Below are positions 34,255 to 43,102 of a stretch of DNA of 64,000 bases, piece by piece (position 1 is the stretch's first letter; every line of letters begins with the position of its first letter). The translations under genes and the position numbers were made by a program. This stretch comes from an uncultured Dehalococcoidia bacterium (GTDB taxonomy: Bacteria; Chloroflexota; Dehalococcoidia; Lucifugimonadales; GCA-2712585): the NCBI GenBank assembly GCA_951812825.1, contig OX638324.1:630459-694458 (forward strand), given 5' to 3'. The notes below the pieces were generated by a model. The model saw only the letters and a program-made list of their open reading frames with translations, was not told where the DNA came from and searched no databases.

Positions 34255-35064
34255 TCAGTCAACCAGCCTCTTGCTCCGAGCCACCGCCCTACCGCCCTCC
34301 AAAAAAACTGTAGCCGCAGACTGAAGCGCAGCCCGCGGCGAAAATGCGAAGGCCCTAAACCCCTTCTCCAACGCCGTCGGCATATCCTCCACCGACGCTG
34401 GGATGAACACCGTCTTCCCCGCGCCAACGGACGCCTCTCGAATCTTCTCCGTCAGCGCGTCCACCTCATCCTGGGGCGGCCATCCCATCGAGTGCGCCAG
34501 ATCGCCCGGTCCGATGCCTATGAAGTCCAATGCCGTAAGAGCCAGAATCTCCTCCATTTCGTTCACCGCGCTGATGTCCTCTATCGTGCACCCGACGATG
34601 GTCTCCTCGTTTATGCGGTGTGTCCATCCGATCATCTGCGGATTAGAACCCTCCGGCGCGTTCACGTCCCGACCGAAATTCCCCGCTCGCCCGCCGTGAT
34701 ACACCGTTCGCTTGCCTTCAGGATGAAACTTCGCAGCGTCCAATGCCGCCCGCATCTCGGCCAGCGATCTTACCCGCGTAATCAGAATTCCCTGTGCGCC
34801 TGCGTTGAGCAAACGTAGAATCAATCGCGGATCGTAGGGCGTTCTGAAGATGGTCGTCATACCGCCCAGGTCCGCCGCCCGAATTATTTCTTCCAACAAT
34901 GCCGGGTCAAACAAATCATTCTCCAAAACCACGTCCAGGTAGTCGAACCCCAACACTCCCAGCATCTCAGCCATGGCGGGAGTAACTTCCGGTGCGCCCA
35001 CCGTTGCGCCGAACACCACCTGCCCAGCCTTCATCTTCCTCTTAGTCTCGTTTACACGGACCAC
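34255..35064 (-). CDS. HpcH/HpaI family aldolase
   Basis: 269 residues, class II pyruvate-type aldolase. Signatures are FGATVGAPEVTPAMAEML, GFDYLDVVLEND, the metal-binding Glu of GCTIEDISAVNEMEEIL and Asp of GIGPGDLAHSMG. These enzymes cleave 4-hydroxy-2-keto acids to pyruvate plus an aldehyde. The usual catalytic Arg may lie in IFRTPYDPRLI. The GTG start has GGGGGAGAATTAA upstream. It stands alone between the solute-binding cluster and an amidohydrolase on the same strand, so it probably serves catabolism of imported solutes (inference). Confidence 0.85.
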   Translation of the reverse strand: MVRVNETKRKMKAGQVVFGATVGAPEVTPAMAEMLGVLGFDYLDVVLENDLFDPALLEEIIRAADLGGMTTIFRTPYDPRLILRLLNAGAQGILITRVRSLAEMRAALDAAKFHPEGKRTVYHGGRAGNFGRDVNAPEGSNPQMIGWTHRINEETIVGCTIEDISAVNEMEEILALTALDFIGIGPGDLAHSMGWPPQDEVDALTEKIREASVGAGKTVFIPASVEDMPTALEKGFRAFAFSPRAALQSAATVFLEGGRAVARSKRLVD

Positions 35065-35143
35065 TTAATTCTCCCCCATTCCATCTTGCAATTGCCATTA
35101 AGGTAGCCAACCCCCTCCAACAAACCCCTTCTCCCTCACCCAC

Positions 35144-35174
35144 ATGCCATTCTGAACGAAGCGAAGAATCTCGC
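35144..35174. repeat. Interspersed repeat A, short variant
   Basis: ATGCCATTCTGAACGAAGCG then AAGAATCTCGC: the short form of the repeat, also at 52278. The surrounding 35065-35353 gap has no supported gene. Confidence 0.75.
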
Positions 35175-35353
35175 TTCCATCACCGGTCGCCTCACCCACG
35201 CTCTCTTGCTCCTGGGAACGAAGGCACATACCAGCGAAGAGCCTGCCCTCGCGAAGGCTGGGACGGAAACAAGGACCCACTCTTCATCTCTATCCTACTA
35301 CCACGTTCGTCCGTAGAGGCGTCCCGTGAGGGCCCCCGCTCCTCTTCTACACA

Positions 35354-36475
35354 TCACTCCAGGTCGTACAGCTTTTTCGCGTTGGTGCGCGTAACCTTCA
35401 GCGCAACCTCCTCCGAAACACCCTCAAAGTTCTTGTCCACAATTTCGTGGGAGTTCGGGAATGTGGATGCTCCGTGGGGATAGTCGCTGGCCCAGGCGAA
35501 GTTGTCCTCGCCGAAATAGTCCGTCAACATCAGTCCCACCGCGTCATCCATGAATGTACCGAAAATCTGCCGCTTTGCGTACTCGCTGGGTGCCATCTCC
35601 AGGTCCGTCACCGTCTTCCACCCCTGCTGGTGGTACCAGACGTCCGAACGGTAGACGTAGTGCGGCATCCAGCCGATGTCGTTCTCCGCAGAAACGATCC
35701 TCAAGTTTGGATGACGCGCCAGCACCCCCGAAAAGAGAATCTCCGAAATCGACCGCTTCACCTCGTCGATCATGCTCATCACGCCCAGATAGTGGTTGCT
35801 CTTAAACTTCCCCACCTTCTGAGTCTCGGGACCATGCCCCGAATTGACGTGCAGGCTGATGGGCATGTTCATCTCCGCGGCCGTCGCCCAGAACGGCTCA
35901 TACACCGCATCCCCGTAGCTCATCTCGTCGGGAGGTGAGGTCATGATGATGCCGCCACGCAGTCCTATCTCCGCGCATCGACGCAGCTCCTTCGCCCCTT
36001 CAGCGGGGTCCAGCAGCGGAATAAGCCCCAACCCGATGAACCGCTTCGGGTCGTAGCCGCAGAACTCTGCAAGCCAGTTGTTATAGCCTCGGAACAGCGC
36101 CGCCTGCAAAGCCGCATCCCTGGTGAAGGCCAACATCCGGAACCCCTGCGTAGTGTAGATTACCTCCGCCTCAATCCCGTCTAGCTCCATGTCGGGAATC
36201 CGCTCCGCCGGAAGGTACGCGCCGAGCCGGCAATCGTCCAGGGTCTCCCCATGGGTGGCCCGGTTCTCCTCCGCCGTTCGGCCCGCGTTGAAGGAACCCT
36301 CAATCCCCTTGGGCGCCATATTCTCAAAAAACATGTACTCCCCAGGCGGCAATCCGGGAGGGTTCACCACGTTCCGCGGCGCCCTCTCCCGGTACTCCGC
36401 GTCCACGTAGTCCAACCACATCGTCCTCGGCTCCACCACGTGAGAATCTGCCGAAATCAATTTATAGTCTGCCAT
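35354..36475 (-). CDS. Amidohydrolase 2 family (metal-dependent TIM-barrel hydrolase)
   Basis: 373 residues from MADYKLISADSHVVEPRTMW, preceded by GGAAGGAGACG; eight further upstream codons are open but unlikely. DSHVVEP carries the metal ligand; MPISLHVNSGHG, IVSAENDIGW and FAWASDYPHGAS (conserved Asp) follow. The family includes ACMSD-like decarboxylases and hydrolases. Domain plan and length resemble the gene at 18599, so they are probably distant paralogues. The substrate is not predictable. Confidence 0.85.
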   Translation of the reverse strand: MADYKLISADSHVVEPRTMWLDYVDAEYRERAPRNVVNPPGLPPGEYMFFENMAPKGIEGSFNAGRTAEENRATHGETLDDCRLGAYLPAERIPDMELDGIEAEVIYTTQGFRMLAFTRDAALQAALFRGYNNWLAEFCGYDPKRFIGLGLIPLLDPAEGAKELRRCAEIGLRGGIIMTSPPDEMSYGDAVYEPFWATAAEMNMPISLHVNSGHGPETQKVGKFKSNHYLGVMSMIDEVKRSISEILFSGVLARHPNLRIVSAENDIGWMPHYVYRSDVWYHQQGWKTVTDLEMAPSEYAKRQIFGTFMDDAVGLMLTDYFGEDNFAWASDYPHGASTFPNSHEIVDKNFEGVSEEVALKVTRTNAKKLYDLE

Positions 36476-36619
36476 TTTCGTCTCCTTCCACCCGATCATG
36501 CTTCATAACCGGCCTCATTCGCCGACCTTGATGCCATTCTAGCAGAATCTCCGCCACAATTCCCCAAACCGCGCGGGACTTCAACCGTACCCCTTATTCC
36601 TAAATTCCCGGCCCTTATA

Positions 36620-36625
36620 TATAAT
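36620..36625 (+). promoter_or_regulatory. Putative -10 box of tRNA-Ser genes
   Basis: TATAAT inside TTATATATAATC, 29 nt before the tRNA 5' end. A weak TTCCTA stands at the -35 position with 17-nt spacing. Confidence 0.4.
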
Positions 36626-36654
36626 CAAAGGAGAGCGTCAAGCTCCCACGGCCC

Positions 36655-36744
36655 GGAGAGGTGGCCGAGTGGACGAAGGCGCCGCTCTCGAAAAGCGGTA
36701 TACGTTTGCGCGTATCGCGGGTTCGAATCCCGCCCTCTCCGCCA
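36655..36744 (+). tRNA. tRNA-Ser (CGA)
   Basis: 90 nt including an encoded CCA. The acceptor GGAGAGG pairs with CCTCTCC. The anticodon loop CTCGAAA is flanked by CCGCT/AGCGG. A long class II variable arm (TATACG...CGTAT) and the T arm GCGGGTTCGAATCCCGC are present. It decodes UCG. Confidence 0.95.
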
Positions 36745-36905
36745 TCCATCCCATTCCCCTTCAGCAATATTGCATCCTTTATCACGTCAACCCCACAGCA
36801 ACGAAAATCCAGACGCGCCATCCTTCCGGTTGACACTAAATTCCCCATCCCCTCATACTTTACGGCCGATGCCTTCCCTTGGCATCGTAGGATCTTCCCC
36901 AATTT

Positions 36906-36997
36906 GGAGAGGTGCCAGAGTGGACGAATGGGCGCGCCTGGAGAGCGCGTAGGCTGGGCAACCGGCCTCGCGGGTTCGAATCCCGCCCTCTCCGCCA
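36906..36997 (+). tRNA. tRNA-Ser (GGA)
   Basis: 92 nt including an encoded CCA. The acceptor is GGAGAGG/CCTCTCC. The anticodon loop CTGGAGA has the stem GCGCG/CGCGT, a long variable arm, and the same T arm as the preceding tRNA-Ser. It reads UCC/UCU. The two serine tRNAs share acceptor and T stems and are 161 nt apart. Confidence 0.95.
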
Positions 36998-37031
36998 TCC
37001 ATCCCCTCGTCACATTCCATCCCTCTCCACG

Positions 37032-37060
37032 TTGTAGCGCCTATTTCCGTATGCTATGCT
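37032..37060 (+). promoter_or_regulatory. Putative promoter of the dprA operon
   Basis: TTGTAG, 17 nt, TATGCT, ending 12 nt before the dprA start codon, which would give a very short leader. Confidence 0.5.
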
Positions 37061-37072
37061 AACCTTAGCGCC

Positions 37073-38254
37073 ATGAGCGACCTTAAGTACTGGATTGCTT
37101 TTGACAAGGTGCGCCAGCTGGGCACCGTGAGATTTCGCCTGCTTGAAGGGTTTTTTGGTTCCCTCGAGGACGCCTGGTTCGCACCCATCCGACACCTCCG
37201 AACCGCCGGCCTGGACCAGCGTACCGTCAGGTTCGTTGAAGAAGGCCGCAAGACCATCGACCCCGACCACGAGCTCGAACAACTCGAAAAGGCCAGCGTC
37301 TCCACCTTCAACTGGAATCACTCCGGCTACCCCGATCTGCTCAAGCACATCCCTGACCCGCCGCCCGTGCTATACGTCAAGGGCAAAATCCAACCCGAAG
37401 ACCGCCGCTCCATCGCCATCGTTGGCACCCGAAGGGCCACCCCCTACGGACGCGAAGCCGCCCAGGCCCTTGCAACAGACCTGGCCCGCAGCGGCATCAC
37501 CGTCGTCAGCGGCCTCGCCCGTGGCATCGACACCGTCGCCCACAGAGCCACCCTTAACGCCAACGGCCGCACCCTGGCAGTTCTGGCCAGTGGCGTCGAC
37601 TACATCTACCCAAGGGAAAACAAGCAGCTGTCCCAGGAAATTGTCGAAACTGGCGGCGCCCTCATCAGCGAACATCCCCTCGGAGTACGCCCCAACCCTA
37701 GGCAGTTTCCCCGCCGCAACCGGCTCATGAGCGGCATGACCCTTGGCACCCTCGTCGTCGAGGCCGGTAAGGGCAGCGGCGCCATTTGGACCGTCCGACA
37801 CGCCCTTGAACAGGATAGGGACGTCTTCTGCATCCCGGGCAGCATCTTCTCTCCAGTCAGCTACGGCCCAAACCAACTCATCCAGGAAGGGGCCAAGCTG
37901 GTCATGGACTTTCAGGACGTCCTCCAGGAGATGAACCTGAACTCAATCTACAATCTCCCCATTCAAACCAGCCCTGCTCCCGGAAGAAGGGAGCCAGCGA
38001 CAGCGGCAGTAAGGGTACCCGCCGAGCAGATGCCGCTAAAACCCCCTAATCCTCAGCTCGAAGGGAACGAAAAAACCCTCCTCGACCAGATATCCTATGA
38101 GCCTGTTCATATCGATCAGATCTGCAGGGGCGCAGGCCTGCCCGCCCATGTGGTCAGCAGCACCCTCACCCTTATGGAACTGAACGGCCTGGTCAAGCAG
38201 GTCCCGGGTATGCAGTACGTCCTCACTAGAGAGGCCACTGGTATCTACCGTTAA
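37073..38254 (+). CDS. dprA: DNA-processing protein DprA
   Basis: 393 residues. DprA loads RecA on incoming single-stranded DNA during natural transformation. The Rossmann-like DNA-binding core is clear: IAIVGTRRATPYG, ITVVSGLARGIDTVAHRATL, VLASGVDYIYPRENKQL, SEHPLG, FPRRNRLMSGM and GSGAIWTVRHALEQDRDVFCIPG. A helical N-terminal domain precedes it and a winged-helix-like DML1 domain ends it (LLDQISYEPVHIDQICRGAG). It is first in a ten-gene same-strand block. No other competence gene is in the window. Confidence 0.95.
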   Translation: MSDLKYWIAFDKVRQLGTVRFRLLEGFFGSLEDAWFAPIRHLRTAGLDQRTVRFVEEGRKTIDPDHELEQLEKASVSTFNWNHSGYPDLLKHIPDPPPVLYVKGKIQPEDRRSIAIVGTRRATPYGREAAQALATDLARSGITVVSGLARGIDTVAHRATLNANGRTLAVLASGVDYIYPRENKQLSQEIVETGGALISEHPLGVRPNPRQFPRRNRLMSGMTLGTLVVEAGKGSGAIWTVRHALEQDRDVFCIPGSIFSPVSYGPNQLIQEGAKLVMDFQDVLQEMNLNSIYNLPIQTSPAPGRREPATAAVRVPAEQMPLKPPNPQLEGNEKTLLDQISYEPVHIDQICRGAGLPAHVVSSTLTLMELNGLVKQVPGMQYVLTREATGIYR

Positions 38255-38316
38255 AGGTTCGGACCCTACCCACTCTCAACCAAACAACTTAAGAATTCAG
38301 GAGGCTCAAGCCGTTC

Positions 38317-40602
38317 ATGGCTGGTAAAACTCCCAAAAGAGCCCGTTCCCGCAAGGGATCCAGTAAGCTCGTCGTCGTGGAATCTCCCACAAAGGCCAGG
38401 ACTATCGGAAAAATCCTTGGCAGCGACTTCAAGATAACTGCATCCATGGGCCACGTCCGAGACCTGCCCAAGGGCAAGCTTGGCATCGACGTGGATCACG
38501 AATTCGCCCCCACCTACTCCGTGCCCCGCGACAAGTCCTCTACCCTTAAGGAAATTCGCCAGCTTGGCAAAAGCGCTAGCTCCATATATCTGGCCACGGA
38601 CCCGGACCGGGAGGGCGAGGCAATCTCCTGGCATCTCGCCAAGGCCCTCAAGTGGGACCTCGATTCCCCCGACCTCCAACGCATCGTCTTTCATGAAATT
38701 ACCCCCGGAGCAATCAACGAGGCCTTCAAACACACCCGCCCCCTGGACCTGGACCTCGTCAACGCCCAACAGGCCCGACGTATCCTCGACAGGCTGGTAG
38801 GATACCAGCTCAGCCCCCTCCTCTGGTCCAAGGTCCAGCGAGGTCTCTCCGCCGGACGCGTTCAGTCTGTTGCCCTCCGCCAGATTGTCGACCGTGAAAA
38901 GGAAATACAGGCCTTCGAACCCAGGGAATACTGGACCATGGAGGCAAATCTGGCCAAGGAATCCCGCCCCTTCTCCGCCCTTCTGCACTCTGTGGAAGGC
39001 GAGCGCCGCAAGATACAGCTTTCCGACGAGTCCAGGGTGCGCGAGATTGAGTCCGACCTGCAGGGTGCCGCCTACACCGTAACGTCTGTCAATACCAAAG
39101 AACGCCGTCGCCGCCCCTCGCCCCCCTTCACCACCAGCACCCTCCAGCAGGAAGCTGGACGAAAGCTCCGCTTCACCGCCAAACGCACCATGCGTGTTGC
39201 CCAGCAGCTCTACGAAGGCGTCTCTTTGGGCAGGGAGGGATCCGCCGGCCTCATCACCTACATGAGGACCGACTCCACAAGCCTTGCTTCCTCTGCCATC
39301 GGCGAGGCCCGCATGTACATCTCCGAAAAATACGGCAAGAGTTATCTCCCCAAGGGCGCGCGCATCTACAAGACCCGTTCCAAGGGCGCGCAGGAGGCCC
39401 ACGAGGCCATCCGCCCCACCGCAATATTCCGCACACCCGAATCCCTCAAGAGTCGACTCAAGCCCGAGCAGCTTCGACTCTACACCCTCATCTGGCGGCG
39501 TACCCTTGCATCCCAGATGGCCGACACCATCTACGACGCCACGTCCGCCGATATCCGCGCCTCCTCGCCGAAATCCGACACGAACTACGTCTTCCGCGCC
39601 ACCGGCACGCGGACTAAATTCCTCGGCTTCGCCACCCTGTATAAGGAAGGCAAGGACGACGACCCCCAGGAAGACGGCAAACCTCTGCCCAAGCTTGAAA
39701 AGGATGACCTGCTCGATTTCAAGAAACTCGAGACCAAGCAGCACTTCACCCAGCCGCCGCCCCGCTACACCGAGGCAACCCTCGTCAAACTCCTCGAGGA
39801 GAAGGGTATCGGTCGCCCCAGCACCTACGCCCCCATCCTCTCCACCCTCACCGACCGCAACTACGTCACCAAGGAAAAGAACCGCCTCATCCCCACAGCC
39901 CTTGGCATCTCCGTCAGTGACCTGCTTACCCAGTTCTTCCCCGACGTTATGGACGTAGCCTTCACCGCCAACATGGAGGACTCCCTCGACGAAATCGCCC
40001 GCGGCGAACGCCAGTGGGTTCCCATGCTGGAGAACTTCTACACCCCCTTCAAGAAGACCCTCCAGGAAGCCAGGGACAAGATGCCCAAAGTAAAGGTGGA
40101 GGAACCCACCGATGAAAAGTGCGAAAAGTGCGAAAGTCCAATGGTCATCAAGACAGGCCGCTTCGGTCGCTTCATGGCCTGCTCCGGCTTCCCAGAATGC
40201 CGCAACACCAGGGAGATCGGCTCAAACGGCGCGGCCCCGTCACAGGAAGAACCCACCGACGAAACTTGCGACAAGTGCGACAGCCCTATGGTCATCAAAA
40301 CTGGCCGCTTCGGTCGCTTCATGGGCTGCTCCAACTATCCCAAGTGCCGCAACATCAAGCCCATGAAGACCGGCGCCCGCTGTCCCCGCTGCGATGGTGA
40401 CCTGCTGGAACGCCGCTCCCGCCGCGGCGTCTTCTACGGCTGTTCCGACTATCCCAAGTGCAAGTTTCTCGTCAACAAGCGGCCCCTTCCCGAACCCTGC
40501 CCTGAATGCGAGGGCCTAATGGTCGTCGATAGTAACAACGTCCACTCCTGCACAAGATGTGCATGGAAGGGCGAACCCGCAAAGACTGTCGCCAAGGTCT
40601 GA
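38317..40602 (+). CDS. topA: DNA topoisomerase I (type IA)
   Basis: 761 residues. The TOPRIM domain begins KLVVVESPTKARTI and has the acidic motif TDPDREGEA. The catalytic Tyr is in GLITYMRTDSTS at about residue 315. Four C-terminal Cys4 zinc ribbons follow the core (CEKCESPM..., CDKCDSPM..., CPRCDGDL..., CPECEGLM...). The first two are near duplicates, sharing VIKTGRFGRFM. It relaxes negative supercoils. AGGAGG lies about 12 nt before the ATG. It is 62 nt behind dprA, and the two genes are neighbours in many bacteria. Confidence 0.97.
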   Translation: MAGKTPKRARSRKGSSKLVVVESPTKARTIGKILGSDFKITASMGHVRDLPKGKLGIDVDHEFAPTYSVPRDKSSTLKEIRQLGKSASSIYLATDPDREGEAISWHLAKALKWDLDSPDLQRIVFHEITPGAINEAFKHTRPLDLDLVNAQQARRILDRLVGYQLSPLLWSKVQRGLSAGRVQSVALRQIVDREKEIQAFEPREYWTMEANLAKESRPFSALLHSVEGERRKIQLSDESRVREIESDLQGAAYTVTSVNTKERRRRPSPPFTTSTLQQEAGRKLRFTAKRTMRVAQQLYEGVSLGREGSAGLITYMRTDSTSLASSAIGEARMYISEKYGKSYLPKGARIYKTRSKGAQEAHEAIRPTAIFRTPESLKSRLKPEQLRLYTLIWRRTLASQMADTIYDATSADIRASSPKSDTNYVFRATGTRTKFLGFATLYKEGKDDDPQEDGKPLPKLEKDDLLDFKKLETKQHFTQPPPRYTEATLVKLLEEKGIGRPSTYAPILSTLTDRNYVTKEKNRLIPTALGISVSDLLTQFFPDVMDVAFTANMEDSLDEIARGERQWVPMLENFYTPFKKTLQEARDKMPKVKVEEPTDEKCEKCESPMVIKTGRFGRFMACSGFPECRNTREIGSNGAAPSQEEPTDETCDKCDSPMVIKTGRFGRFMGCSNYPKCRNIKPMKTGARCPRCDGDLLERRSRRGVFYGCSDYPKCKFLVNKRPLPEPCPECEGLMVVDSNNVHSCTRCAWKGEPAKTVAKV

Positions 40603-40608
40603 AGGACA

Positions 40609-41553
40609 ATGTCCCTACCCCAAGAACTCCTCCATAAGTACAAAGCCTTCCTCATCGGCACCAAAGGCCGGTCAGAAAACACCGCCCGAGTCTACCTGGA
40701 CGATCTCTCAACCTTCGACCGATTCCTGGAACTACAGAACGCCGACTACGCCCGGCTGGACCGCCGCTTTCTCCGTCAGTACCTCGCCTGGCTGGCAACC
40801 AGGGCCCGGGGCAAACGCGGCGGCTACGCCCGCGTCAGCGTCGCCCGCAAGCTGGTCTCCCTCCGCGCCTTCTACCGTTTCCTCCAGCAGCAAGGCGTGG
40901 TCAATGTCAACCCCGTCCCCAAGGGCAGCGCCTTCCGTGTCAAGACCGAAAAGCACCTCCCGGATTTCCTCACCGAAAATGAGACTGAACGAATCCTTGA
41001 AGCCCCCGACACGGACACCGAGATGGGCATCCGCGACCAGGCTATCCTGGAACTCCTCTACTCCTCCGGCGTCCGCCTATCCGAATTGGCTGCTCTGAAC
41101 ATGGAAGACCTCAATCTGGAAACCCGCGAAGCCAAAGTATGGGGCAAGGGATCCAAGGAGCGCATCGTCCTCCTCGGCGGCCCCGCCGTTCAGTCTCTCC
41201 ACCACTATCTGTCAGCCTCAAGGCCCCTGCTGTTGGACACCTTCACAAACGCCCTCTTCCTCAACAAGTACGGCGGTCGCCTCTCCACCCGAAGCATCCA
41301 GAAGATAGTCAAGAAAAGCGCCCGCCAGGCCACCATCAACCCCAAGACCCACACCCACAGCATGCGCCACACCTTCGCTACCCACATGCTGGAAGGCGGC
41401 GCCGACCTCCGCGTCGTCCAGGAACTCCTCGGCCATTCCAGCCCTGCCACCACCCAGATATACACCCACGTCACCCAGAGGCAGGCAAGAAAAGTATACA
41501 TGGCCAGCCATCCCAGGGCCAACGGAAGCCCCGAGCCGGTGGACGAGCAATGA
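40609..41553 (+). CDS. Tyrosine recombinase XerC/XerD
   Basis: 314 residues. The N-terminal SAM-like core-binding domain has YLDDLSTFDRFL. The catalytic domain has Arg in SSGVRLSELAAL, Lys in WGKGSKER, HSMRHTFATHML, LGHSSPATTQ and the nucleophilic Tyr in QIYTHV at about 285. This is the chromosome dimer resolution recombinase that acts at dif with FtsK. XerC or XerD cannot be decided by eye. The start is 6 nt after topA, and the stop overlaps the aroQ start (ATGA). Confidence 0.92.
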   Translation: MSLPQELLHKYKAFLIGTKGRSENTARVYLDDLSTFDRFLELQNADYARLDRRFLRQYLAWLATRARGKRGGYARVSVARKLVSLRAFYRFLQQQGVVNVNPVPKGSAFRVKTEKHLPDFLTENETERILEAPDTDTEMGIRDQAILELLYSSGVRLSELAALNMEDLNLETREAKVWGKGSKERIVLLGGPAVQSLHHYLSASRPLLLDTFTNALFLNKYGGRLSTRSIQKIVKKSARQATINPKTHTHSMRHTFATHMLEGGADLRVVQELLGHSSPATTQIYTHVTQRQARKVYMASHPRANGSPEPVDEQ

Positions 41554-41993
41554 CCACCTTACTCGTCGTAAACGGCCCCAACCTCAACATGCTCGGTCGC
41601 AGAGACCCTGAGCACTACGGCACGACCACCCTCGCCGACATCGAGGAACGGCTCAATATCCGCGCCTCCCAGCTTGGCGTTGACCTGGAATTCTGCCAGT
41701 CGGACAGCCAAGCCGACCTCGTCGGCTTCATCAATAACAACGCCGCCCGCGCCGACGGTATCATCATCAACCCCGCTGGCTTCACCACCATCGGCTACCC
41801 CCTCCTCGACGCCTGCATCGACTCCGGCGTCCCTGTGGTGGAAGTCCACCTCAGCAACATCTACGCCCGGGAGACCTGGCGCAGCCCCTCCATCTTCGCC
41901 CGCGCCGTCTCCGCCACCATCGCAGGCATGCGTTGGATGGGCTACCTCGCCGCCCTCGAATATCTTCACGCCCTTACACAACAGGAGGTTTGA
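41550..41993 (+). CDS. aroQ: 3-Dehydroquinate dehydratase, type II, with altered active-site His
   Basis: 147 residues, dodecameric flavodoxin-like DHQase: VNGPNLNMLGRRDPEHYG with the catalytic Tyr at about 23, FINNNAARADGIIINPAG, and VEVHLSNIYARETWR. It dehydrates 3-dehydroquinate in the shikimate pathway. The usual NxGxYTHTS substrate loop reads NPAGFTTIGYP, so the conserved His is replaced by Thr, and the following RH of the FRH segment is RS. The remaining catalytic Tyr, Arg and His are kept. It overlaps the recombinase by 4 nt and the next gene starts 1 nt after it. Confidence 0.9.
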   Translation: MTTLLVVNGPNLNMLGRRDPEHYGTTTLADIEERLNIRASQLGVDLEFCQSDSQADLVGFINNNAARADGIIINPAGFTTIGYPLLDACIDSGVPVVEVHLSNIYARETWRSPSIFARAVSATIAGMRWMGYLAALEYLHALTQQEV

Positions 41994-41994
41994 T

Positions 41995-43062
41995 TTGACA
42001 GCCCACCGTTTAAAGAGACTCCGCTCCGCCCTCACAGAAAAGGAACTCGACGCTATCCTCATCTCCACCCCGGAAAACCGCCAGTATCTCTCCGGCTTCG
42101 TCGGCACCGCCGGCTGGCTCTTCATCTCCCACGAACGCGCCATCCTCGCTACCGACTTCCGCTACACCGAGCAGGCAACCCATCAGGCACCCGACTTCGA
42201 AGTCCTCCAGGTTGCCGGCTGGAAATGGCTCGTCGAACAGATGGAGAAACTAGGCCCCGCCAGGGTCGGCTTCGAGTCCCAGCACGTCACCATGGCCGCC
42301 TACCGCCGCATCGTCGCCGCCATCAAGGACATGCCCGACGAAAAGCGTCCCACCTTCGTAGCCACCAGCAACCTCATCGAAAACATCCGCGCCGTCAAGG
42401 ACGCCCACGAACTCGAACTCCTTCAGAATGTCATCGACATCTCGGACAAGGCCATGGAGACCGTCACCCCCAACCTCCAGGCTGGCCAGACTGAGCGTGA
42501 AATTGCCTGGCTTCTGGAAAAAGCCATGCGGGAATTCGGCGCCGACAGCCTCAGCTTCGATACCATCGTCGCCGGCGGGCCCAACGGCGCCATGCCCCAC
42601 CACCGCGCCGGAGACCGCCCCGTCCGGGAGGGCGAACCCATAGTCATTGACATGGGCGCGAAGCTCGACGGCTACTGCAGCGACATCACGCGCACCGTCT
42701 GCATCGGTCAGCCCGACGACCAGTTCCGCAAGATCTACAACCTCGTCCTCGGCGCCCAGCTTTCCGCCATCTCAACCCTCAAGCCCAGCCTCAACGGCGA
42801 AGAGGCCGACAACCTCGCACGCACCGTCCTCGACGATGCCGGATATAAGAAGAACTTCGGCCACAGCCTCGGCCACGGCATCGGATTGGCTGTCCACGAG
42901 TTCCCCCGCGTCGGCCCTACCTCCCCCGACATCCTGGAGGAGTCCATGGTATTCAGCGTTGAGCCGGGCATCTACCTCAGCGGCTGGGGCGGCGTCCGAA
43001 TCGAAGACCTTGTCGTCCTGGAGGAATCGGGCGCACGACCTCTCAGCAAGGCCAGAAAATAG
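41995..43062 (+). CDS. Xaa-Pro aminopeptidase (M24 family)
   Basis: 355 residues from a TTG with AGGAGG seven nt upstream. N-terminal creatinase-like domain (AILISTPENRQYLSGFVG), then the pita-bread catalytic domain. Metal ligands are two Asp in DMGAKLDGYCSDITRTV, His in FGHSLGHGIGL, Glu in FSVEPGIYL and Glu in GVRIEDLVVL. It removes residues before proline, and the gene is commonly the neighbour of efp. The in-frame upstream extension lies inside aroQ and is rejected. Confidence 0.93.
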   Translation: MTAHRLKRLRSALTEKELDAILISTPENRQYLSGFVGTAGWLFISHERAILATDFRYTEQATHQAPDFEVLQVAGWKWLVEQMEKLGPARVGFESQHVTMAAYRRIVAAIKDMPDEKRPTFVATSNLIENIRAVKDAHELELLQNVIDISDKAMETVTPNLQAGQTEREIAWLLEKAMREFGADSLSFDTIVAGGPNGAMPHHRAGDRPVREGEPIVIDMGAKLDGYCSDITRTVCIGQPDDQFRKIYNLVLGAQLSAISTLKPSLNGEEADNLARTVLDDAGYKKNFGHSLGHGIGLAVHEFPRVGPTSPDILEESMVFSVEPGIYLSGWGGVRIEDLVVLEESGARPLSKARK

Positions 43063-43102
43063 ATCACCTACACTTCCCTAACCCTCAACAGGAGACCCCT
43101 CA

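Noticed and set aside
41674-41994. N-terminal extension of the Xaa-Pro peptidase
   Set aside because: It lies inside aroQ in another frame and is Ser/Thr/Pro-rich shadow sequence; the TTG at 41995 has AGGAGG at correct spacing.
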